Source: a virus. Taken from it: DNA of 22,326 nt. Positions within the stretch are counted from its first letter, which is position 1. Every line of letters starts with the position of its first letter. The notes beneath the pieces were generated by a model that did not search any database, was not told the DNA's origin, and was given only the letters and a program-made list of their open reading frames with translations. Below are positions 1 to 6,750 of the stretch, piece after piece. Both the position numbers and the translations under genes were made by a program. The stretch spans positions 1 through 22,326 of IMG/VR virus record IMGVR_UViG_3300030333_004317; one strand, written 5' to 3'.

Positions 1-16
1 TGATAGTGATCTACTT

Positions 17-48
17 TAAAAGAGAGAGAACTGTAACATTCTCTCCCT
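17..48 (-). terminator. Rho-independent terminator of the leftward small gene
   Basis: Read on the minus strand, GGGAGAGAA (plus 39-47) pairs with TTCTCTCTC (plus 22-30) around an 8-nt loop. This is a nine-pair stem with one G-U wobble, extended by an A-T pair, and it is followed by a short T stretch. It lies just after the stop codon of the leftward gene at 54-386, as expected for that gene's terminator. Confidence 0.7.
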
Positions 49-53
49 GTTGG

Positions 54-386
54 TTACCCTGCGTAACCCCAGAACAGGTTAGTCATTGGTTTACCAGTTT
101 GTTGGTTGATGACTGGTTTCTCAGAAGGAACTATCTGAAACTCATCACCTACCTTTGGTAGTTGACCTTTGGTTAGTTTGGTACAATCTAACTGTACGAA
201 GTACTGTTTACCAAAGTTGTGAAAAGCCTTACGGCCAGTTACGGTAGCACCACCTAATTTAAAGTTTACTGTTGTTGAACCTTTCTTACTGTCCCGAACT
301 TGTGAGGCAGTAGGTTTGTCAACACAGAACACTACACCCTTCTTTGATTGGGTGATTGATTTGAAATAAACTGTCTTTTTTGTCAT
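54..386 (-). CDS. Small conserved-looking phage protein of unknown function, leftward
   Basis: A 110-residue, lysine-rich, basic protein with no signal peptide or membrane segment. I do not recognise the family. Residues about 33-50 and 60-90 alternate polar and hydrophobic positions like a small beta-rich fold, and a tract near the end reads NLFWGY. A small nucleic-acid-binding (OB-like) protein is possible but unproven. It is the only gene on the minus strand, diverges from the large virion protein at 606, and has its own terminator. It is visibly richer in G and C, and uses more C-ending codons, than the long rightward gene next door, which fits strong expression or a different origin. The ATG at 384-386 is preceded by an A/T-rich leader without a Shine-Dalgarno sequence, and a weak TAACTTTA (-7-like) lies just upstream on the minus strand. 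Confidence 0.75.
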   Translation of the reverse strand: MTKKTVYFKSITQSKKGVVFCVDKPTASQVRDSKKGSTTVNFKLGGATVTGRKAFHNFGKQYFVQLDCTKLTKGQLPKVGDEFQIVPSEKPVINQQTGKPMTNLFWGYAG

Positions 387-505
387 AATTTTTTTATTTT
401 AAAGTTAAACATTTTGTGTTCCCGAAAGACCCGGGGGTACACACTGACAGGAAAAAGTGAGGGAGTTGTTTCACTAGGACCCTTCCACAATGCCATGCTT
501 ACAAC

Positions 506-572
506 TTTTTTTAAAACCATGGGGTATGTACCTAGGGGTGTCCCCGGTTTTTAAAACCGTGGGGGTATACCT
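506..572. repeat. Two imperfect ~26-bp direct repeats
   Basis: TTTTTAAAACC-A-TGGGG-TATGTACCT (about 508-533) and TTTTTAAAACC-G-TGGGGG-TATACCT (about 548-572) differ by a substitution and short indels. They start about 40 bp apart, in an otherwise AT-rich genome and in a divergent promoter region. Paired spaced repeats of this kind are typical of protein-binding sites (operators or iterons). No binding protein can be named. Confidence 0.6.
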
Positions 573-586
573 TGTATAGGTCCTGT

Positions 587-603
587 AATTTTAGTATATT
601 ATA
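587..603 (+). promoter_or_regulatory. Candidate late-gene motif AATTTTAGTATATTATA
   Basis: Its last 13 bases, TTAGTATATTATA, are identical to 14283-14295 ahead of the scaffold-like gene. Related copies lie near 19179, 20533 and 20614. Here the motif ends only two bases before the annotated ATG at 606. If it is a promoter, translation would be leaderless or would start at the in-frame ATG at 645. Confidence 0.35.
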
Positions 604-605
604 GT

Positions 606-3600
606 ATGGGAAAAACATTTAACGCATCAGTGGATTGGTTGGGGATGGTGGAAAATCCGGATCAAGACGTAAATCCTTCTGTTAACGGAGAGAAAGCACA
701 AACAGGAATAGAGTTTGAAGCACCAAAAAGAGATGGTGAAAGAATTAATTCTGATGGAAGTGAATCTACACATATAATGAAGACAGAAACAATTGATGGT
801 ATTAATTGGGTTTCTTTTCCTACATTATTTCAAAATGAAGATGGAACTTGGGATAATACATATGAGTTGATGATAAAAAAGAATCCAGATAATTGGAAGC
901 CTGCAATGTTAGAAGCTAAAAGACGTGGTGAATTAATCCACTTCGGTCCTAATAAAAAAGAAGCTTTGGAATATGGTAAAGGTTCGTGGAAACCTAAAGC
1001 ACAAATAGGGGATGAAATAAAACCTTATGTAGCAGTTCAAGATAATACATATGTTGATATACCACCACCTCCTCCAGCACCAACAAAAGTTATAGATCCA
1101 TTTCCCCATGGTACAATTTCACAAGCTCCTCCTGAAAAAGCATGGTATAAAAAATTACTTAATGTTGTAGCTCACCCAATGGAAGCTTTTGGTAGAAGTA
1201 TTCATAATCAAGATTGGTGGACAGGTGACTTAGGACAAGGATTACCAATGAGTCCACAACATAGTACAAATATTGGGGATGGTTTTGATATGGTTAATAC
1301 ATTCTTTAATCCTGCTAGTTGGGTGGAGGATATATCTGATTCTGAATCTATAACCGAAGGTGTTGTTAATACGGCAATGTTAATTCCTATAGTTAGAGGT
1401 GGTAAAGTCGTTGGATATACAAATAAGGCAAATAAAAGTAAACCTATATTTCATAAAGGATCTTCATACATAGAGGATCCAAATTCACTATATAGAGTAG
1501 TAAATGTTCCACCTGGAGGTACAAGTGTAGATGAATTAGTTAAAGCTGCAGAGTATGGTACGACAATACCAAAGGTAACAACTAGTGGAAGACGTGCAGG
1601 ATATTCAAAAATACAAAGAGAAACTCCTTTTGATGTATTAAATACCACTAGTAATCAAGGATGGATTTTAGGTAAAGGGACAAATGATCCATATAATCTA
1701 ATGAATTTATATGGAGGAAAAAATCCTTATGTAATAAAAATGGGTAGAGGAAACCCTCTTGTAGGACCAGAAAGTCTTAAAACTATTAATCAAAGAACAG
1801 ATATTTTAAGAGACTTTAGTTTTCCATATACTCAAAATGTAGGAAAATGGAATCCAGCTACAGGTCAATATGATGTACCTATAGAACTGGGTGCAGGTGT
1901 ATTTACAACAGTTGGAAAAAGTGCAGATGATCTTGCTAAGATAATGCCAGGATCTATTGTTAATCCTAATATGTTAAGTAGAGGTAACAATAATATTACT
2001 ACAATATTTGGTCCAAAAGGTTTTCAAGTTAGACAACCGCAAGAAGTTTTACCAATGGATGAATATATAAAATATATGAAGAATAATCCTAATTTTAAAT
2101 TTCAAGAAGGTGGTCCTACAACTGAAAGAGAAAAATATATTCAATTTGCATTAGATACTGAAAGTGGTTATCATTATATAAGAAATAAAGACTCAGCAGT
2201 AAAAAAATTAGGAGCTGATGGTAAATGGGACGGTAAAACGTATTATAAAATTTATGAAGACGGTAAATATTATCCACATTATGTAGGAGATGAAAAGCGT
2301 GCAACAATAGGTCATGGTCATGCTCCTGTAGATAGAGATATATTTGAAGAATATAAAGAGGGTATTACTGAAACTCAAGCGTTAGAATTATTAGGAAAAG
2401 ATATAGATGAAAAACTTAGATTAAGTGAAATATATTATAATTCAAGATTTGGTGATGGTAAATGGGATGATTTAACAGAGTCAGAACAATTTATGTTAAA
2501 TGACTATACATTTAATGTAAGAGGTGGTTTTCATAAAACATTTAGAAATTTTGCTAAAGCAATACATGATAAAGATCATAAATTAGCAAAAAAAGAATAT
2601 AAAAGAGCATTAGGTGAAAGAAATGAAATTTTCATGGAAAGGTATCTTAAACCATGGATGGATATTCAAATAGAAAGAACAACAGTAGCACCTCCATTAG
2701 AAGATATGCCTTTACCAATTGGTACTTTTCCAACAGATAGTGAAGGTAATCCTCAATCTATGAGTACTAATCCTAATGAACCAAAGAAAGAAACAAGTTG
2801 GTGGAGAGGTGAAGAAGGTTGGATACCAGATGAGTTAGAATTACCTTGGTTTATGGATGGTGCAGGTATAAATTCTAGAGGAAATACTCCATCTTCAGTG
2901 ACAGATATTCCTGCAACAGCAGATGGATCAAGAGCAGAAAACGCAACTATGAGTAGATCTGCAATGGACCCAATGCCTTCTTTAAATAATGATCTTACAG
3001 TAAATGATAATCTTGCATTAGATAATACTATAGCTGATTTAAGTGAAGAAACAAATATACCACAGGTAAAGTATGGAGGTCAATATATGTGGGGACTTGA
3101 TTTAAGATCTACAAAAGCACAAGCAGGAAAAGAGGTAAAATCAGATGATATATATGCTAATGATAGATATTCACAAAGTGCTACTAAGTACAAAAAAATG
3201 TTACCTAAGTATCAATCACAAGGTCAATTACCAAAAGCTCAGTTTGGTAGACATTCTATAATGAGTGGTAATGCACATGGTTTACGTCCTGAAGGATCTA
3301 CAGGAGTATTAGGAGATTTTTATGATAAATCAGGTATAAGTGATGGTAAATATAAGTGGTTACTAGGAGATACAAAAACAGGAGGTGCAGCAGGAGCATT
3401 TGTATCTAATCTTTTAGATATTGCAAATATTCCAAGTAACTTAATGGCTGAAGCAACAGAATACTTTGGTGGAAGAGGAGATAAAGAGTTTAATTTCTTA
3501 GATGCTATGCCAGGTTTTTCAGGAAATTTTTCTTTTACTAACATGTATGGTGAGCCAACAAAAACTGTATCAGGAACTGCTGATGATCAAGGGAATCCTC

Positions 3601-4310
3601 TTGTAGATAATTTCTGGGGCGCTTTAGCAACAGATATATTTACAGATCCTACTTCTTATGTAGGTTTAGGTTTAGTAACTAAAGGTACTAAATTACCAAA
3701 TGCAATAGGAAAAACTACTCGTAATGTAAAAAAAGGTCTTGGTAATGCAAAAACAAATATTAATAATGCTATGGGAGGAACCAAAATGACTAGTAAAGGT
3801 TTACAAATATGGGATGGAGAAGACTGGGTATTATCTAATAAACAACAAGCACTTAATACTATTAAAAAAATAATTGAACAGAAAAAAATACTTCAAAATC
3901 AAGCTGCTAGTAAAGTAAAAGGTGCACAACAAAAATTATACAATCTTGAAAAAAATAAAGCAAAGTTAATTTCTGATTTTGAAAAATTAGGTTTTGATAC
4001 AAAAGAGTTACAAAGTGAAGCTTGGTTAGATATGTTTACAAAAAAAGTTAAAATGGATAGAAGTGGAAAATTTCAACAAAATATAGTAGATGATATGACA
4101 GTTGAATTTTGGGAATTAAGTGATTTTCTAGATAATGTAGGTGGTGATAAATTTGATGATCTTTTAGATGCAATAAATAAAGGAGCAAAACTTGATGATG
4201 AATTAATAAAAAAACATTTAAGTAAAAGTGCATATGAAAGATTTAAAAATATAAAAAATACTCTTGATCCTAGTAGACAATATGATGAAGGAAGTACAAG
4301 AATAAAATAA
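606..4310 (+). CDS. Large modular virion protein with GH24 lysozyme domain
   Basis: 1234 residues. N-terminal region (about 45-130) resembles a domain found in phage internal virion proteins (DGSESTHIM, then RRGELIHFG and YGKGSWK). Residues 507-690 match GH24/T4 lysozyme: catalytic-type E519, D552 or D562, ATIGHGH at 566-572, then an ITETQALELLGKDI helix and a long helical C-lobe. The Glu-to-Thr segment is longer than in T4 lysozyme, so it carries an insertion. PKAQxG-like motifs at 130-135, 498-503, 822-825, 867-873 and 876-881 sit between domains. A module with LLNVVAHP (184-191) and FFNPASWV (233-240) recurs as LLDIANIP (936-943) and IFTDPTSYV (1011-1019). The C-terminus (about 1060-1234) is charged and helical. 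It probably degrades peptidoglycan during genome entry. Residues 290-490 are an unrecognised domain. The ATG at 606 is used; M14 (645) is an alternative. The lysozyme call is strong, while the virion location is inferred. Confidence 0.85.
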   Translation: MGKTFNASVDWLGMVENPDQDVNPSVNGEKAQTGIEFEAPKRDGERINSDGSESTHIMKTETIDGINWVSFPTLFQNEDGTWDNTYELMIKKNPDNWKPAMLEAKRRGELIHFGPNKKEALEYGKGSWKPKAQIGDEIKPYVAVQDNTYVDIPPPPPAPTKVIDPFPHGTISQAPPEKAWYKKLLNVVAHPMEAFGRSIHNQDWWTGDLGQGLPMSPQHSTNIGDGFDMVNTFFNPASWVEDISDSESITEGVVNTAMLIPIVRGGKVVGYTNKANKSKPIFHKGSSYIEDPNSLYRVVNVPPGGTSVDELVKAAEYGTTIPKVTTSGRRAGYSKIQRETPFDVLNTTSNQGWILGKGTNDPYNLMNLYGGKNPYVIKMGRGNPLVGPESLKTINQRTDILRDFSFPYTQNVGKWNPATGQYDVPIELGAGVFTTVGKSADDLAKIMPGSIVNPNMLSRGNNNITTIFGPKGFQVRQPQEVLPMDEYIKYMKNNPNFKFQEGGPTTEREKYIQFALDTESGYHYIRNKDSAVKKLGADGKWDGKTYYKIYEDGKYYPHYVGDEKRATIGHGHAPVDRDIFEEYKEGITETQALELLGKDIDEKLRLSEIYYNSRFGDGKWDDLTESEQFMLNDYTFNVRGGFHKTFRNFAKAIHDKDHKLAKKEYKRALGERNEIFMERYLKPWMDIQIERTTVAPPLEDMPLPIGTFPTDSEGNPQSMSTNPNEPKKETSWWRGEEGWIPDELELPWFMDGAGINSRGNTPSSVTDIPATADGSRAENATMSRSAMDPMPSLNNDLTVNDNLALDNTIADLSEETNIPQVKYGGQYMWGLDLRSTKAQAGKEVKSDDIYANDRYSQSATKYKKMLPKYQSQGQLPKAQFGRHSIMSGNAHGLRPEGSTGVLGDFYDKSGISDGKYKWLLGDTKTGGAAGAFVSNLLDIANIPSNLMAEATEYFGGRGDKEFNFLDAMPGFSGNFSFTNMYGEPTKTVSGTADDQGNPLVDNFWGALATDIFTDPTSYVGLGLVTKGTKLPNAIGKTTRNVKKGLGNAKTNINNAMGGTKMTSKGLQIWDGEDWVLSNKQQALNTIKKIIEQKKILQNQAASKVKGAQQKLYNLEKNKAKLISDFEKLGFDTKELQSEAWLDMFTKKVKMDRSGKFQQNIVDDMTVEFWELSDFLDNVGGDKFDDLLDAINKGAKLDDELIKKHLSKSAYERFKNIKNTLDPSRQYDEGSTRIK

Positions 4311-4321
4311 TTTAATAATCA

Positions 4322-4354
4322 CTTGCGAGTTATATAAAAAAGTTTATAACTTTG
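4322..4354 (+). promoter_or_regulatory. Bacteroidota-type promoter of the UVR-phoH unit
   Basis: CTTG at 4322-4325 and TAACTTTG at 4347-4354 are separated by 21 bp. They match the TTTG / TAnnTTTG (-33/-7) promoter layout known for Bacteroides and Flavobacterium. The predicted transcript start, a few bases downstream, leaves a short A-rich leader before the ATG at 4374. Confidence 0.55.
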
Positions 4355-4373
4355 CAACTAAAAACATAATACT

Positions 4374-4709
4374 ATGTCAGAATTAAATCCATTAGATGAA
4401 TATAACGGCTTATCAGAAGCACAAAAACTAGAAGCGGAGTACATTCTTTTAGACAAAGCTTTTAGAAATTCTTTTAAGATAATAGTAGGAACTACAACAT
4501 TAAAGTTCATCTTAAAAGAGACAGAGGGAGTTATATTAGCACATGATCCTGAATCACCATTAGATACTGAAAAAAATTGGGATAGTCTACAGAACATGAT
4601 GGATTATTTCATTGAAGAAGAAGAGTATGAAAAGTGTGCTAAGATTAGAGATATTATGAACTTATTCACTAAAGATGCCAAAACAAAACATAATGAAAAC
4701 CCCTCCTAA
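4374..4709 (+). CDS. Small acidic protein with UVR-like motif
   Basis: 111 residues. Residues about 74-96 (MMDYFIEEEEYEKCAKIRD) match the UVR helix-hairpin motif of UvrB, UvrC, ClpC and McsA, with the typical E-x-Y/F-E-x-A-A-x-I/L-R-D spacing. In those proteins the motif makes protein-protein contacts. The N-terminal half is unrecognised. The gene is the first of a two-gene unit and overlaps the phoH-like gene by 35 bases (17 if phoH starts at 4693). It may be a small adaptor that binds a host protease or helicase, but that partner is a guess. The leader is A-rich with no Shine-Dalgarno, as is usual for Bacteroidota. Confidence 0.8.
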   Translation: MSELNPLDEYNGLSEAQKLEAEYILLDKAFRNSFKIIVGTTTLKFILKETEGVILAHDPESPLDTEKNWDSLQNMMDYFIEEEEYEKCAKIRDIMNLFTKDAKTKHNENPS

Positions 4710-5340
4710 AGGGTCAATCAGATTTTCTATTAGTTTATCTGATGAGCAAAAAAAAGCTAAAACACAAATTTTAAAACATCCTTTTAATTTTATTGTTGGT
4801 AAAGCAGGTAGTGGTAAAACTTTATTAGCTGTACAGGTTGCGTTAGATCAATTCTTTAAAAGACAGTACAATAAAATAATTATAACTAGACCTACTGTAT
4901 CTACAGAAGATAACGGTTTTCTTCCTGGATCTGAACGTGAAAAAATGGAGCCGTGGCTTGTTCCTATCCGTTCTAATATGCGTAAAGTATATAATAAACC
5001 TGTCCTTTTAGAAAAAATGGAAAAGGAAGAAGCTATTGAATTAGTATCTCTGGCGCATTTTAGAGGCCGTACATTTGATAACTCTGTTGTAATAGTAGAT
5101 GAGTTCCAGAATTTAACTAGAAGTCAATTAGCAATGGCAATAGGGAGATTAGGTAAAGATTCTAAAATAATATTCTGCGGAGACTCTTATCAAATAGATC
5201 TTAAAGATAAAAACTGGTCTGCTTATCATGATATGGCTAAATTAACTAATTCAAAGTATGTATTTAAGACAGTATTAGAAGATTCTCATAGACATGCCGC
5301 AATAGATGACTTACTAGAGTTATTAAATGGGTATCACTAA
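4675..5340 (+). CDS. phoH: PhoH-family P-loop ATPase
   Basis: 221 residues with the PhoH-type ATPase core of the RecA/SF1 class. Walker A is GKAGSGKT (42-49), the family-typical RGRTFDN segment is at 130-136, and Walker B is VVIVDE (138-143) followed by FQN. Sensor-like IIFCGDSYQID is at about 165-175, and a final SHRH is near 206-209. PhoH proteins are common phage auxiliary genes and have been linked to RNA metabolism and phosphate starvation, but their role in infection is unsettled. The start at 4675 overlaps the UVR gene by 35 bases. An in-frame ATG at 4693 gives a 17-base overlap, closer to the other overlaps here, and may be the true start. The length is that of a core-only PhoH, without the extra RNA-binding domains of PhoH2 forms. 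Confidence 0.92.
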   Translation: MPKQNIMKTPPKGSIRFSISLSDEQKKAKTQILKHPFNFIVGKAGSGKTLLAVQVALDQFFKRQYNKIIITRPTVSTEDNGFLPGSEREKMEPWLVPIRSNMRKVYNKPVLLEKMEKEEAIELVSLAHFRGRTFDNSVVIVDEFQNLTRSQLAMAIGRLGKDSKIIFCGDSYQIDLKDKNWSAYHDMAKLTNSKYVFKTVLEDSHRHAAIDDLLELLNGYH

Positions 5341-5390
5341 GTTTTTTTTAAATTTTTAGCATTTATTTAAATTTATAAAGTTTTTTTTTG

Positions 5391-5398
5391 TATCTTTG
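5391..5398 (+). promoter_or_regulatory. Bacteroidota -7 promoter element TATCTTTG
   Basis: TATCTTTG exactly fits TAnnTTTG and lies 33 bp before the ATG at 5431, in a gap of 90 bp that is otherwise almost pure A/T. No good TTTG -33 element is seen at the usual spacing, so the promoter is only half supported. It would drive the overlapping gene cluster 5431-9149 and perhaps the packaging genes. Confidence 0.45.
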
Positions 5399-5430
5399 TT
5401 GTGTATTATTAATTTAAAAACCATAAAAAG

Positions 5431-5775
5431 ATGGCAAAATCAACTAAGGAGAATACAACTCCAGAAAATGAACAACTAAGTGAAAAAGAAATGGAAGCTA
5501 AGAAAGCTGAAATTACTGCTTGGTACAAAGACAATATCAAACATCTTAAAACTCAAAAGGAATATGAAGAGTTATTAAGAGATATTGAAAAGTTACGTGC
5601 TGAAAGATTACAAGCACAACAATTTATTGCACAGACAATGGCTACTAAACAAGCTGAGGAACAAAAAGCAAAGAGTCAAGCTGCGCAAGAGTGGAACCCT
5701 AATATGGATACAGCACCTCCTAGACCTGCAGCTCCAGCTAGGAAGCTAAAAAAAGTTGAAGCTGATGGACAATAA
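5431..5775 (+). CDS. Charged coiled-coil protein, unknown function
   Basis: 114 residues. Residues about 15-90 are rich in E, K, Q and A with heptad-like spacing (YEELLRDIEKLRAERLQAQQF), which predicts a long helix or coiled coil. Residues 91-108 are proline-rich (TAPPRPAAPARK). There is no membrane segment or catalytic motif. It is the first gene of the cluster behind the TATCTTTG element, and its last codons overlap the L,D-transpeptidase-like gene (ATG at 5765) by 11 bases. It could be a spacer, scaffold or small virion protein. No function can be assigned. Confidence 0.75.
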   Translation: MAKSTKENTTPENEQLSEKEMEAKKAEITAWYKDNIKHLKTQKEYEELLRDIEKLRAERLQAQQFIAQTMATKQAEEQKAKSQAAQEWNPNMDTAPPRPAAPARKLKKVEADGQ

Positions 5776-6397
5776 ATATAGTTTAGAACAAATAAGGAGA
5801 GCTATGGATTCAAAGAATCACAAATTTTTTGAAAAAGGAGCTTATAACGTAAATATTATTGGCATTAGAAATTCTGCTACTGCAGGTAAGGTGACTAATA
5901 AATTTGATGATACTCTTACTATATCTTTTAAAGATGAAGATGGTAATTGGATTTATCATGAATTTGATTGTACTACGGATCCAGGAAAATTTTATATGGA
6001 AGATCCTATTCTTGATGAAAAAGGAACAGCTATATTAAAACCTGGTCAGTATCCTAAATCACATAAGATTAGAAAACACCAAGGTAGATATGAAGCATTA
6101 GGTCAACAAAACCCAGTAACTGTATATAGAGATAATAACAGAGATGATATTTATAATTTAAATACAGAAAATACTGATACAGGTTTATTTGGAATTAATA
6201 TTCATAGAGCTACTAAATATGCAGGAAAAAAATCTACACAAGTAGATAAATGGTCAGCAGGATGTCAAGTAATTGCCTCTAATGATGATTTTACAAAGTT
6301 TATGAAAATATGTAGAAAAGCTAGAGATACATGGAGTAATAACTTTACGTACACATTATTAGAAAGTAAAGACATTCCTACATCATGGCTCTCGTAA
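5765..6397 (+). CDS. L,D-transpeptidase (YkuD)-like protein, possible lysis enzyme
   Basis: 210 residues from the ATG at 5765; the frame also has an upstream TTG at 5756, which I reject. The C-terminal half shows the YkuD-type arrangement GINIHRA (143-149) then WSAGCQVI (163-170), so the catalytic-type residues are H147 and C167 with 19 residues between. This fits the family pattern H-x(14-19)-[ST]-x-G-C, except that the usual histidine of SHGC is alanine here. A preceding DPGKFYMED, KPGQYP stretch resembles the substrate-side strands. YkuD enzymes act on the tetrapeptide stem of peptidoglycan, and some phage versions are endolysins. No signal peptide is visible. The gene overlaps its neighbours by 11 and 13 bases. 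The fold is likely; catalytic activity and a lysis role are inference. Confidence 0.65.
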   Translation: MDNKYSLEQIRRAMDSKNHKFFEKGAYNVNIIGIRNSATAGKVTNKFDDTLTISFKDEDGNWIYHEFDCTTDPGKFYMEDPILDEKGTAILKPGQYPKSHKIRKHQGRYEALGQQNPVTVYRDNNRDDIYNLNTENTDTGLFGINIHRATKYAGKKSTQVDKWSAGCQVIASNDDFTKFMKICRKARDTWSNNFTYTLLESKDIPTSWLS

Positions 6398-6750
6398 ATA
6401 CAGTAGAAAAAAGAATTAAGATGCAGAAGGATGGTGTGATTAAATATCAGATCATCACTTTCTGCTTTCTTAATGATTTACAATTAAGTAAATCAGATTT
6501 AGAATGTCTTCTTGAACTAGCCAAGAAAGGTTCTATTAATGTTACTAATTTTTGTAAGCATATTTCTGATCTTAATATATTTAAGAGTCCTCAGTCTTGT
6601 AGAAATGCTGTTCAGAAAGCTAAAAAGAAAGATCTTATTATAATGGATGGAAAGAATATTATATTGAATCCTGATATGAAAATACAAGTAGAAGGTCAAA
6701 TATTGTTAGACTTTAAAATACTTGGAATAACTGATGAGATTGGAAGATAA
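6385..6750 (+). CDS. Winged-helix-like DNA-binding protein
   Basis: 121 residues. About residues 30-105 alternate helices and a terminal hairpin in a winged-helix order: SKSDLECLLELAKKG, then NVTNFCKHISDL, then SCRNAVQKAKKKDLI, then the wing DGKNIILNPDMKI. The basic third helix would be the recognition helix. Such proteins could regulate phage genes or be small packaging factors; a small terminase is conceivable but unsupported. It starts inside the previous gene (13-base overlap), ends 17 bases into the HU-like gene, and is followed within 400 bases by a second DNA-binding gene. No function is certain. Confidence 0.6.
   Translation: MALVNTVEKRIKMQKDGVIKYQIITFCFLNDLQLSKSDLECLLELAKKGSINVTNFCKHISDLNIFKSPQSCRNAVQKAKKKDLIIMDGKNIILNPDMKIQVEGQILLDFKILGITDEIGR

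Larger units (their letters stand above)
387..605. promoter_or_regulatory. Divergent intergenic control region, GC-rich with repeats
   Basis: This 219-bp gap between divergent genes holds no plausible gene. It stands out from the AT-rich genome by runs of C and G. CC-N2-GGGG-type blocks recur at 431-442, 517-531, 531-545 and 557-571. GGGG-TGT-CCCC (535-545) and GGTTTTTAAAACC (546-558) can form small hairpins. It should contain promoters for both neighbours, and its repeats could be operator or origin sites. That role is inferred from position and structure only. Confidence 0.5.

Noticed and set aside
4331-4350. GTTATA/TATAAC inverted repeat as terminator of the large virion gene
   Set aside because: The stem is only six A/T-rich pairs, lacks a T tract and overlaps the better-supported promoter.
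1451-4597. Several minus-strand frames under the large virion gene and UVR gene (e.g. 1451-1648, 2116-2307, 3320-3544, 4048-4233, 4358-4597)
   Set aside because: They are antisense shadows of a well-supported plus-strand gene, with low-complexity histidine/leucine/tyrosine composition and no matching leader.
5756-5764. TTG start for the L,D-transpeptidase-like gene
   Set aside because: An ATG three codons downstream (5765) gives a more ordinary start with a short overlap, and the extra residues add nothing recognisable.
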